Assembly (NCBI RefSeq): GCF_002968835.1
Contig: NZ_PKQK01000003.1
Coordinates: 62,001 to 126,000 of the forward strand
Reading direction: 5' to 3'
From: Paenibacillus sp. PCH8
GTDB taxonomy: Bacteria > Bacillota > Bacilli > Paenibacillales > Paenibacillaceae
Length of the DNA stretch: 64,000 nucleotides
Of the stretch, positions 40,296 to 49,433 are shown piece after piece. How positions within the stretch are numbered: position 1 is the first letter of the stretch; every line of letters starts with the position of its first letter. The notes beneath the pieces are model-generated. The model did no database searches, was not told where the DNA came from, and saw nothing but the letters and a program-made list of their open reading frames with translations. The position numbers were made by a program, and so were the translations under genes.

Positions 40296-41648
40296 ATGAA
40301 AATGGTACGAAGATTAGGACTTATTTTAACTTTTTGTCTGTTCGCGAATGTGGCTTTAACGCCTGCGATTTCAGCACATGATTCAAGTAATCCTGTTGGG
40401 TTCAAACCAGAATTGAAAGCGATTGCTTATCAAACCTTCAATTATTTTGAAGACTATACCGATCCCCATACCGGATTGACTTATGACGAAGTCAGAATGA
40501 CGGAAAAGGGAATCGAAGAAGCTCAACGTACCTCGCCTACCAATATAGCCATGTATATGATGAGTACGGTTTCAGCGGAGCAGTTGGGTATGATTCCCAA
40601 GAAAGAAGCGGTATCACGTTTGAAAACGACGTTAAAATCGCTAGAGAAGATGGATAAGTGGAATGGATTATTTTATAACTGGTACAACACGAATGATGGC
40701 TCGCTAAAGAAAGATTGGGGGCAATTTATATCCCAGGTCGATAATGGCTGGTTATCCGCAAGTTTGATCGTTGTTGGTCAAGCCTATGAAGAACTATATG
40801 CACAAACTCAGCCGTTGGTTAAAAATATGAACTACACGCCATTATATGACCCGGAAGTCGGCCAATTCCGTGGTGGCTATGATGTAGCGAAAGGCGCGTT
40901 GACTGATCACCATTACGGAATGTTTTATACCGAACCGCGTGTAGGCAGCTATATTGCGATTGGGAAGGGTGACGTTCCTCAGGAACATTGGTGGAAGCTA
41001 TATCGCACCATGCCTCCAGAATGGGATTGGCAATCCCAGATTCCCAAAGGTCAATTCGTCAAGTACGATGGTGTGAATGTCTTTGAAGGAAGCTATGTAT
41101 ACGAGGATCAAAAGTTTGTGCCAAGCTGGGGAGGCAGTATGTTTGAAGCGCTTATGCCCGGTATGGTGATAAAGGAGAGAGAACTCGGTACCCAAGCCTT
41201 GGGATTGAATAACCAACGTCATGTAGATTTACAAATCAAATACGCCAAAGAAAAAGGGTATCCTGCCTGGGGCTTTTCACCTTCTGCAACACCGACAGGA
41301 TACAGTGAATTTGCAGCCACACCGCTTGGAACTTCGGGCTATAAAGACGGAGCTACGGTAACGGCTCATGCTACATTCCTTGCTTTGGAATATGCACCCG
41401 AAGCTGCTCGCAAAAATATAAGAGCGCTAAAGAAGTTAAACATGGCTGGCAAATACGGATTCTATGACTCCGTTAACGTTGAAACCGGAGAGATTGCCAA
41501 AGCTTATCTGGCACTGGATCAAGGCATGATTATGGTTTCAATCGCTAACTATCTTCAAGATGGAGTCATCCGCAATTATTTCCACAGTGATGTGATCGGT
41601 CAAAAGCCAGAAGCCTTATTGAAAAAAGAGGTTTTCTCTATTCAATAA
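40296..41648 (+). CDS. Secreted glucoamylase-like / DUF3131 protein
   Basis: 450 residues from ATG 40296, 8 bases after GGGAG. A signal peptide (cleavage near AISA-HDS) leads into an (alpha/alpha)-toroid domain. Marks are QTFNYFEDYTDPHTGLTYDE at the start, TSPTNIAMYMMSTVSAEQLG, FYNWYNT, ISQVDNGWLSASL and PSWGGSMFEALMPGM. These match the DUF3131/glucoamylase-like family found with cyclic and linear beta-glucan metabolism. The acidic residue in WGGSMFEALMP is a likely catalytic or substrate residue. Specificity is not evident. A LacI-type operator overlaps the promoter but no LacI gene is in the window. Confidence 0.8.
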   Translation: MKMVRRLGLILTFCLFANVALTPAISAHDSSNPVGFKPELKAIAYQTFNYFEDYTDPHTGLTYDEVRMTEKGIEEAQRTSPTNIAMYMMSTVSAEQLGMIPKKEAVSRLKTTLKSLEKMDKWNGLFYNWYNTNDGSLKKDWGQFISQVDNGWLSASLIVVGQAYEELYAQTQPLVKNMNYTPLYDPEVGQFRGGYDVAKGALTDHHYGMFYTEPRVGSYIAIGKGDVPQEHWWKLYRTMPPEWDWQSQIPKGQFVKYDGVNVFEGSYVYEDQKFVPSWGGSMFEALMPGMVIKERELGTQALGLNNQRHVDLQIKYAKEKGYPAWGFSPSATPTGYSEFAATPLGTSGYKDGATVTAHATFLALEYAPEAARKNIRALKKLNMAGKYGFYDSVNVETGEIAKAYLALDQGMIMVSIANYLQDGVIRNYFHSDVIGQKPEALLKKEVFSIQ

Positions 41649-41714
41649 CATCAAATAGAATGAAGAGTACAATGGGCATCAAAGTAAATCGGAATAATCA
41701 TACGATTGAGACGG

Positions 41715-41760
41715 AACGAAGCGGAATTTAATTCCTGCATCATTTCGTTTTTTTTTTTTT
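41715..41760 (+). terminator. Bulged hairpin with long T tract
   Basis: AACGAA/TTCGTT outer stem and GGAATT/AATTCC inner stem, followed by more than ten T residues, downstream of the DUF3131 gene. Confidence 0.6.
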
Positions 41761-41838
41761 GCAACATATGTAACGAACGTTATGCGAAAATGAAAATACG
41801 AAGCCTGATCAGCTCCGTATTGAATTCATATGATATCG

Positions 41839-42537
41839 TTATCCTTGCCTGATGTTCCTAACATTCCGGTTCATGAGGTGTCGAACAACCTTGCTAAATA
41901 TTATTTTTTTCAAAGCACTTAAATTTTGTTGATGTAAAGAGAAGAAATCATCAGGGTTGTTGAAAATTCCAAAATCCTGTACAATACCTTCTTTTTGCAC
42001 GTAGGTATCATTTTCATCCCACTCAATCGCTGGATTTTGAAAATTATCGGTAGCCACCCCGTAACCACAGAATGATCCTGTACATTGCTTAAATTTTGAC
42101 TGTAGTTTGGTTAAATAGGGTAGGTCTATAATAAAACCTTCTATATTTAACCACTTATCGTTATATAATACCTCAACCCAGCTATGAATGATCTCTTGCG
42201 GGGATAAATGGTAGTACCAACCACTCATTGCCCCTTTTTGTAATTGCTTGTGAATCGTAAAACCATGAATTCGACAAGGTATTTTTAAGGCTCTCAGTAT
42301 TGCCATGAATAAAATGCCTTTGGTATTACATTGACCGTACCCATCCTGCAAGACCTCTGAGGCCTTGATATAATCACTGCGATTATAACCAAATTCAATC
42401 TCGTCCCGAACATAGTTATATACGTTAAGAATCTGCTCCCTAGTCGATTGTGCAGCCCAGTTACGATTGCGAATTAGTTTCTGAATGGTCGAATGATTAT
42501 AATTTAGCAATTCTGTTTGTACCACATAAGTTTCCAT
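41839..42537 (-). CDS. Transglutaminase-like (papain-fold) protein
   Basis: 232 residues from ATG 42537 after AGGAGGTG. The transglutaminase-core triad is visible: Cys in GYGQCNTKGILFMAILRAL, His in IIHSWVEVLYNDKW, and the acidic position in the following strand NIEGFIID. There is no signal peptide, so it is cytosolic. Bacterial members of this group are proteases or amidases more often than cross-linkers. Its start is 28 bp after the stop of an AraC regulator on the same strand, so the two form an operon. Confidence 0.82.
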   Translation of the reverse strand: METYVVQTELLNYNHSTIQKLIRNRNWAAQSTREQILNVYNYVRDEIEFGYNRSDYIKASEVLQDGYGQCNTKGILFMAILRALKIPCRIHGFTIHKQLQKGAMSGWYYHLSPQEIIHSWVEVLYNDKWLNIEGFIIDLPYLTKLQSKFKQCTGSFCGYGVATDNFQNPAIEWDENDTYVQKEGIVQDFGIFNNPDDFFSLHQQNLSALKKIIFSKVVRHLMNRNVRNIRQG

Positions 42538-42565
42538 ATCAGCACCTCCTGTGAACATTGTACCG

Positions 42566-43327
42566 TTAGTGCAGAGAGGAAACTTGCAAAAACACGCTAT
42601 CTTTACGAATGTCCTTGGCTGTCATTCCTAGTAATCTCTTGCTTGTATTTGCAAAATGAGAGGGTGTATCAAAACCAGCCGCCATAGCCGCATCTGTAAT
42701 ACTTTTCCCCTTGAAAATCAGATAGGATGCCTTTTGAAGCTTATGTAACAATATATATCCGCTGAGAGATATGCCTGTATTCTCTTTAAAGAGATGTGAC
42801 AACCTGCTGTTAGATAAACCGAGCTGTTTCGCGTAGTAACGAATAGAGTGATACGAATCGGTACAGTCCTTAATCCATTGAATCAGTTCCTTTATTCGAG
42901 CGTCCTTCATCACAGGTTGAGTATAGTCTAAGTTAAAAAGCCGCATGAGTTCTTCCAAAAATAAAAGATAACTTTCCGTATTTTGGGTGAAAGGAAGCTG
43001 AGTTTTGATATATTGGGCAATTATTTCAATATTAGCTGGTGGGAAAACGACGTATGCTTGCTGACCTAAATATCGTTTAAAGGCTGCCGCCATGATCGAG
43101 GTGCTGTCGATCAGAAGCAGTACCAAGGGTTGCCCTGACCCCTGCAAACGATGAGTAACATTGGAATTGAGCACAATTCCCTCTGTACATACCGTTTGTC
43201 CTTGCATTTCAATCTCAAAATGGCTTTCCAAAGCGATCGTGACTTGTATAAAAGAATGCTTGTGCAGATCTGCATCAATCGTATTTGAATGTACGAGAAT
43301 ATGATGCTCTGTGCCATATAAATTCAT
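42566..43327 (-). CDS. AraC-family transcriptional regulator
   Basis: 253 residues from ATG 43327 (GAGGTGA upstream). The N-terminal cupin-like sensor (HSFIQVTIALESHFEIEMQG) is followed by AraC helices YYAKQLGLSNSRLSHLFKEN and ITDAAMAAGFDTPSHFANTS, ending with GMTAKDIRK. It likely controls its own operon with the transglutaminase-like gene. Divergent from a 5'-truncated methyltransferase. Confidence 0.87.
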   Translation of the reverse strand: MNLYGTEHHILVHSNTIDADLHKHSFIQVTIALESHFEIEMQGQTVCTEGIVLNSNVTHRLQGSGQPLVLLLIDSTSIMAAAFKRYLGQQAYVVFPPANIEIIAQYIKTQLPFTQNTESYLLFLEELMRLFNLDYTQPVMKDARIKELIQWIKDCTDSYHSIRYYAKQLGLSNSRLSHLFKENTGISLSGYILLHKLQKASYLIFKGKSITDAAMAAGFDTPSHFANTSKRLLGMTAKDIRKDSVFLQVSSLH

Positions 43328-43391
43328 CAAACGGTGATCACCTCATGCAAGTAAAGTAGGGATGTCCTCAAACCATAAAGTAAATTGTAAC

Positions 43392-44119
43392 ATACATCAG
43401 AAAAAGCTCAGCTACGGATAGTTTATGATCTTGAATTTGGTGGTGAAACAACAAAGTACAATTTCTATCTTGAATTCGCCAGATTGAATCCGGGGGAAGT
43501 TTTAGAGCTTGCATGTGGAACAGGCTTAACAACCATTTATTTAGCGGAATCGGGAATTCCTATAACTGGAGTTGATATTGCTTCGGAGATGCTTGGCTAT
43601 GCGCGATTTAAAGCTCAAGGGCTGCCTGCAGATTTTATAGAAGAGGACGCACTTATGTTCGAATCGGAAAAGCGCTTTTCCATGATTTATCTGACTGGCA
43701 ATGCATTTCAGGCATTTTTGAGTAATGAGGATCAAATCGCTTTACTTGGAACAGTGTACAAGCACTTAAAGCCAAATGGAATCTTTGTTTTTGAAACACG
43801 TAATCCTCTAGGAACTGATTTATCAGACCAAGAGGAAAGTACTTGGGGAGAATTTATCGATAGCGCTGGCGTGAATGTTAAGGTATCTGGAACGCAATCC
43901 TATGATTCCAAGAAACAGATCATGCATTGGGTCACTTTCCGTGATTGGGGAACCAGGAAAACAATGTCACGAATCGCATGTCGTTTCACAGATCATGATG
44001 CACTTAACCGTTTGTTAACAGATCACGGATTTAATATCGAAAACCAATATGCAGACTGGGATAAAACCCCGTTCAGTTCTTTATCCTCGTCCATCATTAG
44101 TGTTTGTCGAAAAGGTTGA
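43392..44119 (+). pseudogene. Class I SAM methyltransferase lacking its N terminus
   Basis: The methyltransferase core is clear: SAM motif I VLELACGTGLTTIYLAESG, motif II Asp in ITGVDIASEML, then FIEEDALMF and GIFVFETRNPL. The frame stays open and coding-like upstream of TTG 43484 (IVYDLEFGGETTKYNFYLEF) back to a TAA near 43389, with no ATG, GTG or TTG in between. The true start and first 15 or so residues are therefore missing. A TTG start would cut the first helix and the SAM-lid. Probably inactive or poorly expressed. Confidence 0.65.
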
Positions 44120-44202
44120 GACACCATCTGTAATCGAAGAATTAATCGTGTACTTCGCAATATGTTGAGAAGTTTAATTCGTTTTGCGGTTGTTCGCCAT
44201 TG

Positions 44203-44230
44203 AAAGTCGCTATATTAGCGGCTTTTTTTT
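44203..44230 (+). terminator. Intrinsic terminator (recurrent type)
   Basis: AAAGTCGCTA-TAT-TAGCGGCTTTTTTTT. Confidence 0.9.
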
Positions 44231-44446
44231 AATTTATCGGAATAAGGTCTTGTCTTGGGCTTGGTACGAGAACTTGTTCTGATTACTATATTTTATAGTT
44301 CAAAATAAGGTACTCATAAAGCGGGTTGATTATTTAAATGTAAAAAAATGTTTATATTCTTTACTTTAATTTTATTATTTTATTTTTTAAGTCATGCTAT
44401 AATCCATTTGATTGTATGATAACAGGTTATTAGAGGAGAGAATGCT
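44231..44446 (+). other. AT-rich leader of the giant SLH gene
   Basis: About 215 bp with no gene. It is strongly AT-rich (44335-44400), includes TTTAATTTTATTATTTTATT, and ends in AGAGGAGAG before ATG 44447. No clear operator was found. Confidence 0.4.
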
Positions 44447-47400
44447 ATGTATAAAAAAAGATTACATCAATTAACTATTATGCTTATTTTGGTTAGTTTC
44501 TTAACGAGCATGTCTGTATCGATGGGAATGCCACAATCGGTATCCGCAGAGGAGGATACCACTCTTTTTGCAGGTGGGGAAGGTACCCTGGCTAATCCTT
44601 ACAAGATTGCGTCAGAGGCTAATTTCAAGAATATAACGATTCCTGCACCAGGAACGTATTTTCAACAAATCTCTAATTTTCAAATAACAGGTCATTGGGT
44701 ACCTATTCGCAGCTTTGGAGGTATCTATGACGGAGGAAACCTTACAATTGAAGATCTTACAATCGTTTCTTCTGAAGATTCTTCTTCTATAGGGCTGTTC
44801 TCCACGTTATCAAGCGGAGCTGTACTGGAAAATATAAGATTGGAAAATTTAAACATTAATTTTACAGGAAAAAATTCATTTGTCGGCGGATTGGTCGGCA
44901 TGATTAATACGGGTGCAACTGTTCGTAATAGCAGTAGCAACGGTAGTATTACCTTAACTGATTCTAACAATGTAGGGGGACTGACTGGCTATAATAGCGG
45001 AAGTGTTATTAACAGCTCGAGTACAAGTACGATAGACAGCAATTCTAACAGTTTTAGCGCTGGCAACCTGGTAGGTACGAACGGAACAAACGCAACGATA
45101 AGCGACAGCATAAGCAGCGGCACGATCAACTCACCTGATAGTACTCGAGCTTATCTTGGAGGCTTGGTTGGTACAAATGCTGGCACAATTAACATGAGCT
45201 CTAGCAGCAGCCGGGTAACTGGGGGTGAGACGTCTTCTGTCGGTGGTTTAATTGGTTTCAATGCAACAGATGCCGCCGTTAATGACAGTTATAGTACAGG
45301 TCAGGCAAGTAGCCAAGCATCATCAGTTGTTGGTGGTCTGGCCGGCCGGAATTCAGGTAATATAAACCGCAGCTACAGTAAGGGGAACGCATCTGTTGGT
45401 GTCCAAGGTATGGCTGGAGGCCTGGTTGGTTACAAGTCTAACGGGAATATTACGAATAGCTATAGCTCGGGAAATGCAATCGGCTATAACGCTACCTTTG
45501 TTGGGGGTCTGATTGGCATGAATGACGGAGGTGACGTTAGCTACAGCTACAGCATAGGAAGTGCAAGTGGCGGTAACGATGCGAATGGTGGACTGATCGG
45601 GTACAAGCAAGGAAATGGAATTATTTCTGATAGCTATTATAACAATGACATAAATTCTAATTCCTTTGGTGGAGTCGGAAAAAGCGCTACAGATCTGAAG
45701 AAGCAAGCGACCTTCGCAGGATGGGAATTCAATACATTATGGAGAGTTGTCGAGGGTTACACGTATCCCTCATTCCAATGGCAGCCTTTTTCACCAGATG
45801 AGATTATTTTTATGGACCATAGGGACTTAACGTGGGACAGTATCAAAGGTACTAATCTGGCTGAAAATGAGGTGACAGGGGATCTTATTCTTCCCATTAC
45901 CGGGGCTAAAGGTTCAACGATTAATTGGACTGTGACTGGACAGACTGGACTAATTGATACAAGTTCAGGCAAAGTAACTCGAGCAAGCGATGATGATCAT
46001 GCCGTAATATTAACAGCTGCGGTCACACATCCGGGCGGACAAATGTTAACGAAGGATTTTTACTTAATCGTTATAGAAGCACCGAACAACAAGCCTGTCC
46101 GCCAAAAAGATGTAGTTAGCACAACGAGTGCGACCGTAACGATTAATTCAACGTATGAGCTTGATCTCTCCAAAATCTTTGAAGATGCAGACCAGGATCC
46201 ACTTACCTATAAAGTATCGATCAATGGTGCACAGGCCATATCGGCGGCCAAGAACTATACATATACGCCGACATCAGCAGGTCTAGTATCGTTGGTCTTT
46301 ACAGCAAGCGACGGGGAAAGTGATTCGGACGACACATATACGGTGAACTTGACTGGAAACAGCATCCCAGTTCGCCAAGCAAGTGTGCACGAAACAGATG
46401 AGGTGTTAGTTACAGTGAATACGCCGTACACGCTTGATCTTGCAACCATATTTGAAGATGCGGATAGTAATGTATTGAATTACAAAGTATCCGTAAATGG
46501 CGCAAATCCAATACCTGCAGATGAGAACTTCACGTATACTGCGACTACAGCTGGATTAGTTACACTTATTTTTACAGCCAATGACACAAATACAGATTCC
46601 ACGGATACGTACACAGTGAATCTTACAGTGAATTCTGTACCTGTTCGTAATCCAAATGTAAATGAGTCGGCCAAAGTAACCGTGACACTTAATACTCCAT
46701 ACACACTGGACCTTGATGCGATATTTGAAGACGCAGACAGGGATACGTTGACTTATAAAGTATCCATTGACGGAGCACCAGCGGTGGCGGCTAATTCGGC
46801 TTACTCCTATACACCGACAGCGGCCGGATCGATGACGTTTGTGTTTACTGCGAATGATGGAAATATGGATTCGACAGATACCTACACAATTGATATGACT
46901 GTGAATACTATACCTGCTCGCAAGTCTGACGTGGACGCATCAACAAGTGCAACAGTGACTGTTAATACACCTTATACACTTAATTTAGCTACGATATTTG
47001 AAGACGCAGACAGGGATACGTTGACTTACAAAGTATCTATTGACGGGGCAGTAGCGGTAGCGGCTAATTCGGCTTATTCCTATACAGCTACTGCGGCTGG
47101 TTCGATGACATTTGTGTTTACTGCGAATGATGGAAATATGGATTCCACAGAAACGTACACAGTAAAATTGCTGGTTTCCACAAGTGCTACGGGTGGTTCC
47201 GGTGGAAACACTGGTGGTTCTGGAAGTGCTGGCGGATCTGGTACTGTGACTCCTATTGAAGCTAGTGGAGCCGGAGCTACTGGTACATCATCCAGTTACA
47301 TGGTCAGCATCGCTGGAACAGAATTAAACATTCCAGTTAAAATAGATGAAAAGTCTGGTCGCGCAGTAATTTCTCTTGGCTCATTGGCAGAAAAATGGTT

Positions 47401-48460
47401 TAGCAGCTCAAACACGATAAAACTCGATCTCCCTCTAATACCCAATATGAGTAGTTATACGCTGGAATTACCAGCTGAGACATTGTCCAATACAAAGGAA
47501 ACAGGAAAAATAATTTTGACGACCCAAGCAGGTCGTATTGAAATTCCATCGGATATGCTTAAAAATATGGTGGGATTAAAGGATAAAGTAGCTAGTATTA
47601 CGATTGGAATCGGTAACCAAACGGCCTTGAATGCTGAAACAAAAGCTGCCATTGGCAATAGACCGTTCGTGGAACTATCCTTGGCTCTGGATGGTGTGCA
47701 GACACCGTGGAACAATCCCGATACCAACGTGAATATTTCTATCCCTTACGTACCAACAGCTGAAGAAACAAATAATCCGGAACATATCGTTATCTGGTAT
47801 ATTGATGATCTTGGCAATATTACAACTATTCCAAGTGGCCGTTATGATGCCAAGAGCGGATCAGTGACCTTCTCCACGACACACTTTAGCGATTATGCTG
47901 TAGCTTATGTGAAGAAAAACTTCAGTGATCTGAACAGTGTGGAATGGGCAAGGCAGTCGATCGAAGTGTTAGCATCCAAAGGTATAATTAACGGAACAGT
48001 CGCAGGAACCTATTCTCCTTCAGCTCACATTACTCGTGCGGATTATCTGGTCCTGCTCATGAAGACTTTAAATTTGACAGCAAGGGTTGATCAGAATTTT
48101 ACAGATGTGAAACCGAGTGATTATTATTATGAAGCGCTGGGTGTTTCCAAAAAGCTAGGCTTGGCGACAGGATCTGGAAATAATGAATTCCATCCGCTGG
48201 AACGTATCTCACGGCAGGATATGATGGTGCTGACGGCTCGTGCTTTGGAGATCGCCAAGCAGATGAAAGCATCGGGAGATCTCACCATTCTTGATTCGTT
48301 CAGTGACGAAGAGGACATAGCGGTGTATGCTAAGATGAATCTGGCAACTCTGGTGAAGGAAGGACTTATCTCTGGCTCTGGAAATAAACTTAACCCACAG
48401 GCGCAAACGACACGAGCGGAAGCGGCAGTATTCCTCTACCGCATTTACAACCAATATTAA
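44447..48460 (+). CDS. Giant SLH-anchored surface protein with GLUG and 91-residue repeats
   Basis: 1337 residues, exported. A signal peptide ends near VSA-EED. Residues 40-450 form a beta-helix of about ten GLUG-type repeats (GGLVGxNxGxIxxSxSxG). An Ig-like module follows (about 460-545). Residues 550-913 are four tandem 91-residue Ig/cadherin-like repeats, each beginning PVR and containing YTLDLATIFEDAD, LTYKVS and FTANDG. A Gly/Ser-rich linker (about 915-945), a beta-rich domain, and three C-terminal SLH units (ITRADYLVLLMKTL, ISRQDMMVLTARAL, TTRAEAAVFLYRIY) complete it. Likely a cell-wall-bound adhesin or scaffold. No catalytic motif was seen. Confidence 0.88.
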   Translation: MYKKRLHQLTIMLILVSFLTSMSVSMGMPQSVSAEEDTTLFAGGEGTLANPYKIASEANFKNITIPAPGTYFQQISNFQITGHWVPIRSFGGIYDGGNLTIEDLTIVSSEDSSSIGLFSTLSSGAVLENIRLENLNINFTGKNSFVGGLVGMINTGATVRNSSSNGSITLTDSNNVGGLTGYNSGSVINSSSTSTIDSNSNSFSAGNLVGTNGTNATISDSISSGTINSPDSTRAYLGGLVGTNAGTINMSSSSSRVTGGETSSVGGLIGFNATDAAVNDSYSTGQASSQASSVVGGLAGRNSGNINRSYSKGNASVGVQGMAGGLVGYKSNGNITNSYSSGNAIGYNATFVGGLIGMNDGGDVSYSYSIGSASGGNDANGGLIGYKQGNGIISDSYYNNDINSNSFGGVGKSATDLKKQATFAGWEFNTLWRVVEGYTYPSFQWQPFSPDEIIFMDHRDLTWDSIKGTNLAENEVTGDLILPITGAKGSTINWTVTGQTGLIDTSSGKVTRASDDDHAVILTAAVTHPGGQMLTKDFYLIVIEAPNNKPVRQKDVVSTTSATVTINSTYELDLSKIFEDADQDPLTYKVSINGAQAISAAKNYTYTPTSAGLVSLVFTASDGESDSDDTYTVNLTGNSIPVRQASVHETDEVLVTVNTPYTLDLATIFEDADSNVLNYKVSVNGANPIPADENFTYTATTAGLVTLIFTANDTNTDSTDTYTVNLTVNSVPVRNPNVNESAKVTVTLNTPYTLDLDAIFEDADRDTLTYKVSIDGAPAVAANSAYSYTPTAAGSMTFVFTANDGNMDSTDTYTIDMTVNTIPARKSDVDASTSATVTVNTPYTLNLATIFEDADRDTLTYKVSIDGAVAVAANSAYSYTATAAGSMTFVFTANDGNMDSTETYTVKLLVSTSATGGSGGNTGGSGSAGGSGTVTPIEASGAGATGTSSSYMVSIAGTELNIPVKIDEKSGRAVISLGSLAEKWFSSSNTIKLDLPLIPNMSSYTLELPAETLSNTKETGKIILTTQAGRIEIPSDMLKNMVGLKDKVASITIGIGNQTALNAETKAAIGNRPFVELSLALDGVQTPWNNPDTNVNISIPYVPTAEETNNPEHIVIWYIDDLGNITTIPSGRYDAKSGSVTFSTTHFSDYAVAYVKKNFSDLNSVEWARQSIEVLASKGIINGTVAGTYSPSAHITRADYLVLLMKTLNLTARVDQNFTDVKPSDYYYEALGVSKKLGLATGSGNNEFHPLERISRQDMMVLTARALEIAKQMKASGDLTILDSFSDEEDIAVYAKMNLATLVKEGLISGSGNKLNPQAQTTRAEAAVFLYRIYNQY
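46094..47185 (+). repeat. Four in-frame tandem repeats of 273 bp
   Basis: Units start at 46094, 46367, 46640 and 46913, exactly 273 bp (91 codons) apart. Units 3 and 4 share long identical DNA, including ATATTTGAAGACGCAGACAG at 46721 and 46994. Confidence 0.9.
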
Positions 48461-48540
48461 GGACTAATGCAACACAGAGACTCTTGCCGGCAGGCGAATC
48501 TTTGAATTTTTGTATGACAGACCTCCGTTATATATGAAAT

Positions 48541-48578
48541 ACCAAAAGAACTCTTCACAATTGAAGAGTTCTTTTGGT
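48541..48578. terminator. Bidirectional hairpin terminator
   Basis: ACCAAAAGAACTCTTC and its perfect complement around a 6-base loop: a 16-bp stem between convergent genes. Confidence 0.85.
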
Positions 48579-48661
48579 GTACAACAACTTTTTAATTCAA
48601 ATCCACATTACATAATCATGACAGATGAGAGCGTGGGGTGAGAGTGTGAATATTATGGTGT

Positions 48662-49147
48662 CTACTGCCCACCTGTATTGGAAGCCCAGACAGGATACCA
48701 GCCCAAGGCCGGATTTTCATTGTTATACAGTACCAGATTGCCGTCCGTTTGCATGATGAGCACATTGCCTCTAAGATTGGCTGGCACATGGTCTGCTCCA
48801 TACCATGCTTTAGCCCACGCCAGGTTATCTGACGTCCAATAAGGTGTGTTTTGCGGATCGGAGATGACCAGCTTCCCGCTGAAATAATCAATCTGGAGTT
48901 TATGTATTCTCGTGTCTCTGATTTTGGTGCTCCATATCATCTTTTTAGACTTGACGTCCCAGATTTGAGCTTCACCATAGTTATTGAATTGAAATGAAAA
49001 CCTGATATTGTTGGACACTAACCCTCCACCGGCGGTATTATACATCGTGTCATAAATCAGCCGATCTCCACTGGCGGCAGAAGTCACAGGGGAAAATGAA
49101 ATCACAAACATGAGCATGGCCAGACAAGACAAAAAGACTTTTTTCAT
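48662..49147 (-). CDS. Secreted bulb-type (mannose-binding) lectin domain protein
   Basis: 161 residues. A signal peptide (SFSPVTSA-AS) is followed by one B-lectin beta-prism domain. Its hallmark QxDxNxVxY appears once intact as MQTDGNLVLYN, with degenerate related strands at IRFSFQFNNYGEAQIW and KLVISDPQNTPYW. Similar folds occur in plant lectins and in lectin-like bacteriocins (LlpA/putidacin). With a single intact site it could bind glycans weakly, attach to the wall, or act as an antibacterial lectin. It stands alone, between the SLH protein and a GH43/AraC pair. Confidence 0.75.
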   Translation of the reverse strand: MKKVFLSCLAMLMFVISFSPVTSAASGDRLIYDTMYNTAGGGLVSNNIRFSFQFNNYGEAQIWDVKSKKMIWSTKIRDTRIHKLQIDYFSGKLVISDPQNTPYWTSDNLAWAKAWYGADHVPANLRGNVLIMQTDGNLVLYNNENPALGWYPVWASNTGGQ

Positions 49148-49433
49148 ACAACATCCTCTTTTCCTGAATATGTTTTAAGTTACCTATCAAATATATCATA
49201 TATTTTTCATATTTGGATAAAAAATCAATACTTTATACAGACAAAAGAATAACAGAAAGAAGAGGAGGAGATGCCTTTTCTCTGAATGAACTTCAGCGAT
49301 GACTATCGAATTCAGAATATGATTATTCATCAATAATGCTTTAGGATATGTCATTGCATCAAACAGTCAGAAACCTTAATTTTGAATAAGAATAGATCAG
49401 TATCATTCCGTTTTTTCAGGTTTCAATCAGGAA

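Noticed and set aside
45000..45700. CRISPR-like repeated sequence
   Set aside because: The repeats are in-frame GLUG protein motifs of variable DNA sequence, not direct repeats with unique spacers.
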